Source: Gonapodya sp. JEL0774
Taxonomy: Eukaryota; Monoblepharomycota; Monoblepharidomycetes; Monoblepharidales; Gonapodyaceae
Assembly: GCA_027604505.1 (NCBI GenBank)
Contig: JADIIX010000056.1
Coordinates: forward strand, 1 to 64,000
Direction of reading: 5' to 3'
Length of the DNA stretch: 64,000 nucleotides
Shown one piece after another: positions 9,467 to 20,848 of the stretch. The position numbers and the translations under genes were made by a program. The notes under the pieces are model-generated. The model ran no database searches. It worked only from the letters and a program-made list of their open reading frames with translations, and had not been told where the DNA came from. Positions within the stretch are counted from its first letter, which is position 1. Each line of letters begins with the position of its first letter.

Positions 9467-12340
9467 TCATTCCAACTGCCCGTGCTCAACAATGCCTCCC
9501 ACGACCGTCGCGATGGGCTTCACGCGCAAAATATCTGCCCGGTTGATAGTCATGATGTTATCACTCCACACCACGAAGTCCCCTTGTTTACCAACTACAA
9601 TAGAGCCTATCTGCGGTGGACAACATCACAGTGTCTTCGTCAGAATATAATTGGTGGAGTTTCTCCAGACACTCACATCGTTCTCTTGGAAGCTTGCATA
9701 CGCTGCGTCTAAAGTGAAACCTTTGAGTGCATCTTCACGTGTCAAGATCTCCCTGGGGTTCCACCCAGATGTGCCATGAGGCTAACAAGTGGAGTGTGAG
9801 CGGAGGTCCCCCCAACTGTCAAAAATTCTACTTACACTCCCACCCTTTGTGTCCAATCTGGTCACTGCTGCATAAAATCCCAGTAGCGGGTCGAAGTTCT
9901 CAACAGGAAAGTCACTTCCTGAACTCACAAGAATTTCCGAACCGATGAGGGAGTTCCCAAGAATGTGGGTTTCAATTCTTCGTCTCACCTAAAGCTAGCG
10001 CCCTAGCTCTAGTGATCACCAACACATGAATCAGATATCGTACTCATAGCGGAGCGTGCATTCTTCGGAGCTTGCTCACCCTTTCTCCAAAAATGTCTTC
10101 CAAAGGTATCCAGTATTGGCTACTCTATTTGCTCCCATTCTCAGCTCGGCATAAGACATATCTGACGTAGCATGCGTAGGTTGTACACTCGGAATAATCC
10201 CACCTCTCACAAATCGTTCGACATCGTGAGCCCGAACGAACTGCGCGTGCTCAATTCTGAGTCTGAGATCACGTCCACGGGTGCCATTGGGAGAAACCGA
10301 AGAATCCCACCGCTGAATAGCGTTTTCATAAGCGTCAAGCGCGTATGTGTTAGCTTTGTCACCAACTCCGATTGCCATTCATTCATAAATGTCGGAAGGT
10401 TCATTATGATCTCCCAGTTGAACGACCTCGGTGAGACTTACTTGCATGCGTGCAAACCTGCCAGCCCTGGCGTACATAAGCCATTTGCAGTTATATAAGA
10501 ACTCTGAATGTGACCCGGCACCTACACTCACCGCATTGACCCACTGCCACGTGAGGTTTTTGAGCATCTCCAATGATACTCTCTCAAGTCCTTTCTCACC
10601 AGGCTTATCCTTCATTTGCAGCACACCTGATGACCCGGGTAAACCATTACTTGACAATCGGACCAATGGCATACCTCGTACGGTTCCCACAAAGATGCTC
10701 CCCAGCTCCCTAACGCTCCATCAAGAATCTGCTTCACAGCTTTCAAGGTGAATTTACCGCGGCCCAAGTAGTCGTCGATCCGGACAACGGAATCCCCGCA
10801 AAACGAATCCGGTGGGTCGCAGAGAAGCATTCCGTAGCTAAAAGGCGAGCCCGAACGTATGAGAATCAGTTTGGCATCAGATGTCCTTTGATTGACATAA
10901 ATACTCACCACCGCACTGGCAATCGCAACTGTTCAACCGCCCTTTGTTAATCATCAATTGCAATCCATCCAAACACACACAGACAACACTTCGCCTACAT
11001 TTTAAACGTTTCTATATCATCAGGACGTACCGCCGCATCATGGTAGCTTGTCACCCCCTTCGCGACAACTGCGCGGGCGGCCCTCTCTAGCGCAACCAAA
11101 TCATCCACCCTAGCGTCCTTGGGCCTAGTCACGTCTACCAATGCCATGGCCGCGTCGATAAAAATGCCCGTAGGTGAGCCAGCGAGGGAGAGGGGGATGT
11201 GCCCACCCGGGACAGCTGCGGTAAGGAGACTGGGGTTTGCGGAACGCACGATGTTGAGGGCACGGTCATTGATTAGGTAAGCATGAACTTGGTGCATAGA
11301 GTTTGAGGCGGTCAGTAATTTGATTTCGGTGGCGAGGATCAGGGAAGGCAGCCCACAGTCAACACGCATCAAAACAATGGGAAACTGCGCGAGCACAGAG
11401 TCCACGTCCAAATCCTCTTTTGTGGGGAACTGGGCCCCAGGAAACTTGGTCTGATCCCAGCCTCTACCGTATAGCCACTTGTTCGGTTTCGGTGTCCCCT
11501 CAACATCGTAAAACTCGCCAGCATGATCCTGGATGTAGGAGAGGAGACGGTGGCGGAGATCTGCGACCTGGAACATGCGTATCCATGAAGAAAAAGTTAG
11601 TTTGGAGCCGGGTTTACAGAGCGGGTGTCATGGTATCTCACGGAAGTGGCACCGACCAGATTGCACTCTGTCAAAAATCTGTTGACACCATCGACGAAGA
11701 AAATAAACGCAACGGATACGAAAAATCGACAGCTTCATACATGACATGGAGCTTGCTTACCTGCCAAGGCCGAGTAAATGAGCGTGTGAGTCAGTAAAGC
11801 CCGGTGTGATTATGTACGAAGTGTTGGCATGGGAGATGTGCTTGCAGTATAAGACATTGGTGGTGTTTGATGTAGTGAAATTTTTATCTTGTTTCCTCAA
11901 TCGCAAATGGAGAGTGCCAGACATGGCCCACCCTCGTCATAGTCACTGGATGGGTTGGTGACACTCTCCAAGGCTGCATTGAAAGCACATCACATACTCA
12001 CCCTCGCTACAACCCACTCACTTCCAAGCTTCAATTCTCTCAAGGTTTTAGCCACTGCAGTGATGCGCCCGCCTTTGACCGCGACGGCACCGGCGAGTGG
12101 TAATTTGTCGTCTACTGTGTATATCATCGCGTTGTAGATGACATAGGGTTCATGTGTAGGGGGGCCGAGAATGTCGCGCGTTTGACCAGAGCTGCTCAAA
12201 GTGAAGTGAAGTACAAGTGTGTGAATGGAAATCAAATGAATCGAGACTAGGAGCAACACTTCTTAGCACCTGGGAAGCCAATCACCGAGTAGTCTATTTA
12301 CACCCCACAATGCAAATGCAAGTGTCAGAAGAATTAACAT
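9467..12340 (-). CDS. Membrane-anchored YtcJ-type amidohydrolase
   Basis: This is a member of the metal-dependent amidohydrolase superfamily, in the YtcJ/LAF3-like branch, whose natural substrates are mostly unknown. Exon 1 (from ATG 12340) encodes MLILLTLAFALWGVN, a hydrophobic signal anchor, before SSGQTRDILGPP in exon 2. The N-terminal beta-sandwich shows VIYNAMIYTVDDKLPLAGAV. The metal-binding strand follows as PGFTDSHAHLLGLG (HxH near 11840-11790). Later segments include WLYGRGWDQTKFPG, GVTSYHDAAVRPDDIE, KQILDGALGSWGA, GVHAIGDKAN, RIEHAQFV, IIPSVQPTHATSDMSYAE, and SSGSDFPVE with the catalytic Asp. The gene ends with IVEHGQLE at stop 9467. About eleven exons are present. All expected motifs are intact, so an active hydrolase is likely. 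Confidence 0.82.
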
Positions 12341-12408
12341 CGTCACAGCATTGCCGTAGAGTGACTTGACGAGGAGAAATGAATCATGTATCAACCCAAC
12401 ACAACTGA

Positions 12409-12648
12409 TCAGAACACGCTGTGTCCACCGAGGTAAAAATCTATTTTGCAGTATGGATCCACCTTAAATGCTTCTTTCGAAGCCCTCTCGCGAATATCTT
12501 TCATTCTTGGTCCGTCTTCCGCTTGAATTTTCTCGAGGGCCAAGAGAATATCGCGTTTGTAGCGATCGGCATCGTCATCGTCAGCTTGTGGAACCGATGC
12601 AGAAGATGGAGGTGGGCGGCGCTGACGAGGAGCGCTTGTGGATGGCAT
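12409..12648 (-). CDS. Small conserved-looking protein of unknown function (79 aa)
   Basis: A single ATG-to-stop frame encodes 79 residues. A Pro/Ser-rich start (MPSTSAPRQRRPPP) and an acidic patch (DDDDAD) are followed by a probable amphipathic helix (YKRDILLALEKIQAEDGPRM) and KDIRERASKEAFKVDP. No family is recognised. It sits in the 490 bp between RTF2 and the amidohydrolase, on the same strand, with its stop only 68 bp upstream of the amidohydrolase start. A possible splice donor near its end means the last few residues may differ. It could also be the 5' part of a longer spliced gene. Confidence 0.45.
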   Translation of the reverse strand: MPSTSAPRQRRPPPSSASVPQADDDDADRYKRDILLALEKIQAEDGPRMKDIRERASKEAFKVDPYCKIDFYLGGHSVF

Positions 12649-12833
12649 TGTTGCACTATTTGATATGACGGCGAGGGTTACAGAATGTAAAGAATGGATA
12701 ATCTATTTCTCGCGATCCGAATCATATTAGCCCCGGCTGCCCATCTCCGTCTTAATTCGCACTGTGAGTAACATTATTATGACAATGTAGCTACACTATG
12801 GACATTCCGTCCCATCATCCCTGAACCCCATGA

Positions 12834-14397
12834 CTACCTATGAAATGTACCAGCAAAGAACGGACTCATCTTCACCTCCCCCTCACCTTCCTTCACCTCA
12901 TTCCGGTACAAACTCTTTATCGCCTCACTTCTTTCTTTCGTCTTGTTCACCTTCTCCGCAACTGTATCAAGCTTGGGCATGCGCACATTCACCGACGCTC
13001 GCTTCCGCGCGTGTTCGTCAGCCAGATGGTCATCATCGTCTAGACCAAGACTAATGCTAGGCACAATGGCATCGCCATGTTTGCGCTTCTTGGAGCTGTT
13101 CACGGTCGGGTCATCGTCCGATCCAGAACCCCCAGATGTAACGACTCCACTATCGTCCAGCGTACCGGCCTTTGTATTACCTTTCTGCCCCTTCCTTGCT
13201 TCCTTGGCCTCCTTCTCCTTCCTTTTCCTCTCCTTCTTCTCCCTATCCCTCGCTTCCCGTTCCGCCTTGATCCTCTCCATCCTCTCCTTGAGCCTCTCCA
13301 AATCTTCGGGCTTCCTTGAGTTGACGGGTATAACATCATCAGGTGTGAAAGGGGTGGCACAAACCAGGCATGTCGTGGAGGGAACTTGCTGGAGGGCTTG
13401 GGCAGATAGGACATGGCCGCATGGAAAGAGGTAGACAAAGCTGAACGGTGGACGTGCAGCATTGAAGATTTCGTTAAAGATGGAATGAATTTGTTTCAAT
13501 AAACGTAACCCAACGTGAATCACGATTCCAAAAGTTCCCAGCAACAAAACCAGATCCATCATTATGTACGTATCCTTCTCCTCCAAAGAACATGCCGGGC
13601 CCCAAAACCAACCACAATACTCACGGATATTTGCCATTCATCTCTCTCATGGTCACAGGACATATCCATCTTGGTACGACAATATCGTCTTTCGTACTGG
13701 TCGAAAGTGCTGCAGACGCGGATACAATGGCTGACGAGGAGTAGGAGTAGGAGGAAGGGAGGGAGAGGAAGACGGGATTGTCGGTGAAGTGGAGGTCGAC
13801 AACGTCCTGATGGAGAGATATTGGGTAATGATTAGAGTCACAAGCCACCATATAAATTTGGTGAGACGCAACTTCAGTCTGGAACTTTCCACCTGCACGG
13901 AGAGCTACAAACATGTTCACGCTCAGGAAAAGCATGTATCGCGACTTTCATTGCCTGGTCTTCTCCACTCTCACAGAAGGCAGACGCCGTCCGCTCCTGC
14001 ACCTTCTTCGGTCACAATCACTCACTTTAACCCCCTGCAAATGCCCACAAATTCCCTCCCCATCACCAAATGCCCCCTTCCTATCGAGCAAGAACCTGAT
14101 GACTGCCTCCTTGTTGTACAGTCTTCCCAGCCCACACCCCACAACCGGAGGGCACAATGGTTCCTTGGACAAGGCACAAAACTGCGAGGCTTGCCGGGCT
14201 TGGGCATGTGGGTCAGCCCGCTCGGGTTTCTTTTTGGTCTTGACGAGCTCAATGCGCGTCGGGATAGAGCCGCCATCGCAACCCTTTGCACGGTTGGAGA
14301 GAAGACCAAACGACCAGGAGATAGGGACAAAGAAGACGGAGAAATAAGGTCAGCGTTTCAATCTAGATGTGGTCGGAGCGGATTCTCCACCCACCAT
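12834..14397 (-). CDS. RTF2: Replication termination factor 2 (Rtf2)
   Basis: Rtf2 acts at stalled replication forks and carries a modified RING/U-box-like zinc domain. The conserved start MGxDGGSIP is rebuilt by splicing: ATG at 14397-14395 is directly followed by a GTGGGT donor, and exon 2 from 14283 encodes GCDGGSIPTRIELVKTKKKP. Further features are FCALSKEPLCPPVVGCGLGR, LYNKEAVIRFLLDRKGAFGD, DVVDLHFTDNPVF, WICPVTMREMNGKY and FVYLFPCGHVLSAQAL. The zinc-domain Cys pair CLVCATPF follows. A long Lys/Glu coiled region precedes a C-terminus ending SPFFAGTFHR, like the family's threonine-phenylalanine end. Four or five exons are present. All core motifs are present, so a functional protein is expected. 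Confidence 0.9.
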
Positions 14398-14787
14398 CGC
14401 TGTGAATGCCGTTAAGTTTCGTGGTAGTTCGAGATACAAATTTTGTGCTGCACAGCCAGCCTCTCTTGAACACATGAACGAAAAACTGTTCACCACAACT
14501 GAGTCAACGTTGATATGACCACCTTGTAAAAACTGGAATGTCTCCATAAGACAAACTTGAACAGATAAACACGGAGTGTATCATCTCGTCGACCAACGCC
14601 CGCCCAGACGGACACGTACTTCTGTCGCCCAATTTATTTCCAGTGCAATTATTTACAATAGTTCGTCATACATTTTCTCTCGCCTCCGAGAACACCAGGT
14701 GATCTTGTCCTCGCTGACCAGTGCAGGTATTGGCTGTGAGTCACATTTTACATAATGACCATTTTGGTTCACCTTTGAATGTTCTGA
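14398..14787. other. Divergent promoter region between RTF2 and malic enzyme
   Basis: About 390 bp separate the divergent start codons of RTF2 (-) and the malic enzyme (+). It must hold both promoters and 5' UTRs. I could not identify a specific transcription factor site. Confidence 0.55.
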
Positions 14788-17700
14788 ATGTTCAACAATC
14801 CAACTGCACAGCAAATTCATTCTACTGCTCTCTTGATAGCTTCTCGCACTTTCTCCTTCTCCGCAATACCTACATTGTCTACCAGGTTGTTCCGAACGGC
14901 AACCCCCATTTGCACAAAAACCTCTCCTAAGACGGCCGCCACCAATCCAGATCAGCGCGCGACCCCGGCGCTTGCGAGAACTCAGCAGCTGCTCACTCAT
15001 ACGCGCTCCATAGCCTCGGCTCACCAGCCGCAACCATTCCCTTCGTCGTCTCACCTTCCGACTCCACCCTTTCCGGCACAAAACGCCGCAAACACACATC
15101 AACACTCAATGGTTCCTCCTCCTCTGCTGAGCCAGGCGTCGCAGGCTGGAATCCCGCTAGCCAATGGCTTATGTGTCATCAAATCTCAGCACATCAACCG
15201 TGGTGAGTTATCTGTTTTCATTCCATCCAGAGCGGTTTGCCCTGCTACTATGTAGCAAAAGAAGAAGTATCGCTTTTGTTTGCTCGCATTTTGGTTTGCT
15301 CGCCAAGTTTGATTTCGGGCATCAGGAACCGTTGCGGCACGTCGTTTGGTTCGTTTGTTGGTCTGGCGAAGGCCCTTTCTACTTCGTATTTCGTATGTCG
15401 AAATATCTACCCACTTAACCGCGTGGGTCATATCATAAGTCGATCCTGGTGGCACGGAACTTCTCTACTCTTTGCCGGATTCTGAAACGTACCGATTATT
15501 CTATGCCATGCTCCCACAGGCTCTGCTTTCCCGGCCGCCACCCGCACCGCTCTTCATTTGACCGGTCTTTTGCCCCCTGCTGTCGAATCCCTAGACCTGC
15601 AGAAAGCACGTGTGCTCGAACAGCTCAGACTCAAGTCGTCGGACATTGAAAAATACACTTATTTGTCAACGTTGAAGAACACAGACTCCACCCTTTTCTA
15701 CAAGACGATGATTGAGCATTTGGATGTGAGTGAATTATTGCACAACGCAGCTGTTTTACCATTGAGATATCGCGGGTTCTACTGGGGAGGTAACTCAAAT
15801 GTTGTACACGTTGGGAGATCGCGAATGTAGCGAATCCTAATTCTTCTCACAAATATCTCCTCATCGCTGCTAATCCCTCCCCAGGAATTCGCCCCAATAA
15901 TATACACACCCACCGTGGGGGAAGGTAGTTTCCATCCTTCCCGTTCGGCCCATCTGCAGCAACTGAGTCACCAGTTCTACCCCTCCCGTAGCGTGTATCA
16001 AATGGTCCCACATTTACCAACCGGGCATTGCAGACGGTCTTTACCTGTCCCTCTCCCAGAAGGGCCATGTACGCGAAGTCCTGGACAGCTGGCCTTATGG
16101 TGCGCCAGACATTGCGGTAATGACAGATGGCAGCAGAATATTAGGGTTGGGGGATTTGGGGGTGGTGGGTCGTGCTTCCTGGGCTCGCTTATGCATCGAT
16201 ATGTTAAACTCACACGGTTAATGGAATCCACGACACCTCCCCGCTCTCCAAATCACCCACCCACACACATACACACACAACAAAAGAATGGAATGGGTAT
16301 CCCAGTGGGCAAACTTTCTCTCTACATTGGTGCCGCTGGCTTCCACCCTTCGCGTACCTTGCCAATCACCCTTGACTTGGGCACCAACACCGAACCCATT
16401 CTCAATGATCCGCTGTATTTGGGGACGAGGGCGAAGAGGCCGAGTGATGAGGTGTTCTTTGAGTTTGTGGATGAGGTAATGGAGGCGTTGAAGGATAAGT
16501 GGTGGGTATGGGTAGATGAACAACGATTCCATTCAGAACTAAAACTTACCTATCATCCACTGTGTTGGCTTCTATGTGTTGATTCAAGGCCTGCCATGCT
16601 TGTGCAATTTGAAGACTTTTCATCTGAGCATGCCTTCGCGACTCTCGAGAGGTATCGCAACACCGTGGGTGGCACTTTCCTTATCAACCGTTTGATTGAG
16701 GTTCAAATCTTTGAGTTTTCCGCCCCACGGTTTTTCGCAGTACATGTGTTTCAACGATGATATTCAGGTAAGTTTGTAATTGCTTCCCTGAAACCCGAAC
16801 TGGAACAGACATGAATAATTTTCACGGTCTGGTTTCAGGGCACTGGTGCCGTCATCCTTAGCGGCTTTATCAATGCCGTTAAACAGTCCGGAATCCCTAT
16901 CTCGCAACACCAGCTTCTCTTCTACGGTGCAGGTAGCGCCGGTGTGGGTGTCGCCTTGCAAATCCGCGATCATTTTGTCAAGCAAGGCGGACTCACCGAA
17001 GAACAAGCAAATGCGCGGTTTTGGCTCATGGACACCAAGGGGCTCGTCACTATGGACCGTGGGGATCATTTGGCCAGTCATAAAGTGGTATTAGCGAGGA
17101 AGGATAACGGGGGAAAGCAGTATAAGACAATCGAGGAGGTCATAGAGCACGTGAGACCGACGGCGTTGATTGGGTTGTGCACCATGGGTGGTGTGTTTTC
17201 GGCCAACGTGATTCGGAAGATGGCTGACGTGAACGATAGGCCGAGTAGGTACACAGACGTAACGTCTTGCGCGGTAGCCTGCACACCTCCACCCTTGTTT
17301 TTATTGGTTCTGTTTCCTCCACCCACACCGCGGCAGTCATTATGCCCCTGAGTAATCCCCTCAAGAATGCAGAATGCACCTTTGAAAGCGCCATGATAAA
17401 CACGGACGGCAGAGTCCTGTTCGCATCTGGTGAGTACCTTAAAGTCTGAGTATCATGAGAAAACCAAGTGGAACGCGGATTGCTGATTTATATATTTTTT
17501 GGGGAATAGGAACAGGATTTCCGGTATTCAAAGACGCCAAGACTGGAAAAATCTCCAGACCGGGACAGGGGAATAACATGTGAGTTTATATGGGAATATT
17601 GTGCAATAACCAATAAGTTACCGATAACGCAATGTGCGCGCTGTTGTGAATTCGTTTCAGGTACATCTTTCCCGGTGCGTAAACTCAATGAGAGAAATTT

Positions 17701-18155
17701 TTTGGTTTGTGAGGCGCATTCCACCACTACTAGCATTCCCTCATTCCCGTCATTGACCTACAGGCCTGGGTCTAGGTGCAGTACTCAGCAAAGCTGCGCA
17801 TGTGAACGACAACATGGTTTACGTGGCTGCTGCATGTACGTTGCTTCTCCAATACCCAAAGTCATATTGCTTGCATGAGAAATTAACCGCGGTTTCCCAT
17901 CAACGATGCAACCCTGTGATCCCAGCGCTTGCCGACTCCCTCAATGAATCTGAACAGGCTGAAGGCTTGATATACCCCTCTCTTCCACGCATCCGCGACA
18001 TATCTGCCCAAATCGCCGTAGCAGTATGCAAAGAGGCCGTTTTAGAAGATGTCGCACAGGAACCTGAGGTGGTGGAGATGGTCAAATCTGGTCGGGATGG
18101 TGAACTATTGGATTGGGTGAAGGCAAGGATGTATAATCCCAGCCAAGGACAGTGA
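14788..18155 (+). CDS. NAD(P)-dependent malic enzyme, mitochondrial
   Basis: Malic enzyme oxidatively decarboxylates L-malate to pyruvate and CO2 while reducing NAD(P)+. The N-terminus (from ATG 14788) is rich in Ser, Thr, Arg and Ala with few acids, a likely mitochondrial presequence. The enzyme proper contains LTGLLPPAVESLDLQKARV, EFAPIIYTPTVGE, GLYLSLSQKGHVREVLDSWP, AVMTDGSRILGLGDLGV and NGMGIPVGKLSLYIGAAG. The metal-site region follows as VQFEDFSSEHAFATLERY and CFNDDIQGTGAVILSGF. The Rossmann motif is FYGAGSAGVGVALQI, and later PLSNPLKNAECTFE and IYPSLPRIRDISAQIA are seen. Exon 16287-16501 joins 16589 onward. At least ten introns interrupt the gene. The cofactor preference cannot be fixed by eye; NAD is likely given the predicted mitochondrial location. 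Confidence 0.92.
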
Positions 18156-18771
18156 TGTCTTTGGTGATGTCGGATGCGCTGTTTTTCGTGAGGGTTCAGA
18201 TGGGAACAAATGAGACAGGGTGATGTCAACACCTCTTTCTGAGAAGTCCAATGTCTTTGCTTACACCGTTCATTCAAGTCAATCTGCATCTATAAAGAGT
18301 GTAGACCACAATAATATTCTTCAAATATTACAGATACTATCAACGTGACGTGTTTTCCATCGGAAGGGAACGTCCTGGAACAGCCCGGTAAAACCTGGAA
18401 AACCCCTGACAAGGGCTGGGACTCCATACGCACATGTTCCATTCTGTGAAATAGAAAAATGAAATTGCTTTTCATTCCCTCGCGTACATTCACATACCAC
18501 GATTTTGGGTGATTGCTGTGACCAGGATATTATTGGTCATGGGCTGTTTGTGGGCTTTGGGCCTTTGTGGGTTAAACATAACATCAATGAGTCACCGAGG
18601 GACATCCCACAAAATACATCTCAAAACGCCGGGATTCCTCCAAGTCTCTGTGAGTGCCCGAATGCAAATAACTCTCCACCCTCTGTAGTTAGCGTCCAAT
18701 CTTTCGCTTTCCTGGACGCACCGTGTTTCCCCTCCAGATAGTTTCACATCACATTCTTTCCTAGCCGCAAG
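18156..18771. other. Intergenic spacer
   Basis: About 615 bp lie between the malic enzyme stop and the start of the AEC-family transporter, both on the plus strand. It contains the 3' UTR of the first and the promoter of the second. No gene, repeat or RNA is evident. Confidence 0.55.
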
Positions 18772-20621
18772 ATGTCAGATCCTCTGTCAATAGCCGCGAA
18801 ATCAATCGCAGAAGTGGGCGTACCTATAATTATCATCGTGTTATTGGGGGCCGCCATGAGTGCAGGAGGGTGAGCAATACACCAGTCTCATCAAAAATGT
18901 GTTCAATGCATTCAATTGTGATACTCATTCACTCTCTCAGTGCCTTTCCCACACAGCAAGCCCTCCCGTGGCTTAATAAATTTGTGTTTTACGTCGCTAT
19001 TCCTTCCACCGTGTTCAAAGGGTTAGCCACACAGGATTTCGTTCGAGACAAAACTTTCGACTGGGGATTCATTGGTGTTTTTCTTATGCTCCGAATCTTC
19101 GGTCCGTTCTTCGAAGTCTCTTCTTTCCCTTAAGGGCTCTTGAGCATGCATCTGAATCTTTGTCCTCTCTGCCCCACATCCTCTCTTTCTCGCGAAGTGG
19201 GACTCATCGCACTTGTCTTCTCCCTCGCCTACGGCACCTACGGCCAAAGTGAATCCGCCAAAGAGCATAAAAACGACTGGATTGGGCACTTTCTTACTCA
19301 CTGGATTGCAGAAACGTATATCAACACTTTGATTTTCGGTATTCCGGTGCTCAAGGTGATTTGTACACCTCCTTTCATACAAACATCAATTACACACATT
19401 TAACTCTTTCGCTATCGCCTTCTTATATGAGTCTATTTACGGCCCCACTGCCCTCCTCTGGAATGTTCTCGCCTCTATCTCATCATTGTTCTTCCAGCTT
19501 CCCGTAATGCTGGTATTCTTCGAGGTGCGTACGGCAATAGATTACAACAACGAGTAACTGGTGGTCAGTGATGTCACCCTGTCTCATATACCCTCCCAAC
19601 CATTGTCGCAGTTTCGCCGAAAGCAAATGGAACACCGCATAAGTGTCTCCTGTGTGAACCCTGAGAACTCCATCAGTTCTCACAACAACGGTCAAGAGTA
19701 TACCGCCATACTCAACCCAGACGGTTCCACTGCGACGTTACCCCTACCCCATGATAAATCTAAAGCGGGATTGCGTGACCACACCCACGATGAGCCTCAA
19801 CCCACAGGTGGGGAAGTATTTACGGATGGTCTTACGTGGCAAGCCAAGACAATTTCAGTTCTCAAGCTTGGCGCGAGGGGTATTGCGACAAATCCCCCAA
19901 TGGTGAGCTGATCCGGATATTTTGTTGCCATGTTGTCATGTACGTGCGCTTACCGCGTTTGTTATATCTCAGTGGGGAATTTTCGGTGGCATTTTCTACT
20001 CGCTTGTATTCACCTCGACGATTAATGGGGCGGTATACACACTGGATGCGTGCACTGGAAAGGTGGGAGAATGTTGTCCAAACATTCTTCGCTCACGGGT
20101 TCTGACGCAATTGTAACGCAGCACATCTACCCTATCCACTTCGATAATGCGCTGCAATGGCTTTCTGATACTATAACCCCCATAGCGAGCTTTTGTATTG
20201 GGTTGTTTGCGTGAGTGAAGCGATGAACGTCAAACTTTGAGCAGACCTGATCATCCTACACTCTCTGAAATACTCCAAACATCCGTCCAGCTGGACTCAC
20301 TGGCGCACAATCCTCAAAACATGGCGTCGCGAAACCATCTACATCCTCCTGAAAATGATCCTGGTACCTCTCTTTACCATTCCACTGGTGCTCATGTTCA
20401 ACATTCAACCAGCCGGGAAAGCTCGGGGGGCGGTCCTCATCGCAGCCATGCCTATTGCGCTCGCGTCTTTTTCGCTCACTCAGCAGTACGGCGTCGGGCA
20501 GGATTCGATGGCTGCACAGGTCATCATCGGGACGATCTTAATGACTCCTGCATGTGTCGCGTGGGATGCAGTGATGCAGAGTGTGGGATTGTTTGGGACA
20601 GACACCTTGAGGCTGCATTGA
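18772..20621 (+). CDS. Auxin efflux carrier (AEC) family membrane transporter
   Basis: This is a multi-pass membrane protein of the AEC (PIN-like/bile-acid-arsenite-superfamily) family. In fungi these proteins are membrane transporters of largely unknown substrate. The N-terminal helices are AEVGVPIIIIVLLGAAMSAG and LPWLNKFVFYVAIPSTVFKG. The central part has VGLIALVFSLAYGTYG, IAETYINTLIFGIPVL, ESIYGPTALLWNVLASISSL and FFQLPVMLVFFE. A hydrophilic cytosolic loop rich in Ser, Asn and His (about 19620-19870) separates the two halves, as is usual. The C-terminal bundle includes IYPIHFDNALQWLSDTI, MILVPLFTIPLVLMFN, ARGAVLIAAMPIALASFSLT and IIGTILMTPACVAW. About eight exons are present. The start at ATG 18772 gives a clean first helix. 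Confidence 0.82.
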
Positions 20622-20848
20622 ATTGGGATAGATGGGATTGACGAGAAACTCTCTGGATACCGCTCTGAACAATCGATCATAAGAAATGATAATCACTTTT
20701 ATTCAGAAGAGCAAGCGTAGGATAGTCGATCATGTGTATTACTGGTGCACCTACTTAATTGCATGTTCATTCCATGTTACGTATTTCGAATACCATGTTA
20801 TGTTCCGATGTTGCATGGGAAGGGGACAAATTCAACCATCGACCCAAA

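Noticed and set aside
13077-13434. Plus-strand frames over the RTF2 Lys/Glu region
   Set aside because: Phe/Leu/Ser-rich shadows of the charged minus-strand coding sequence.
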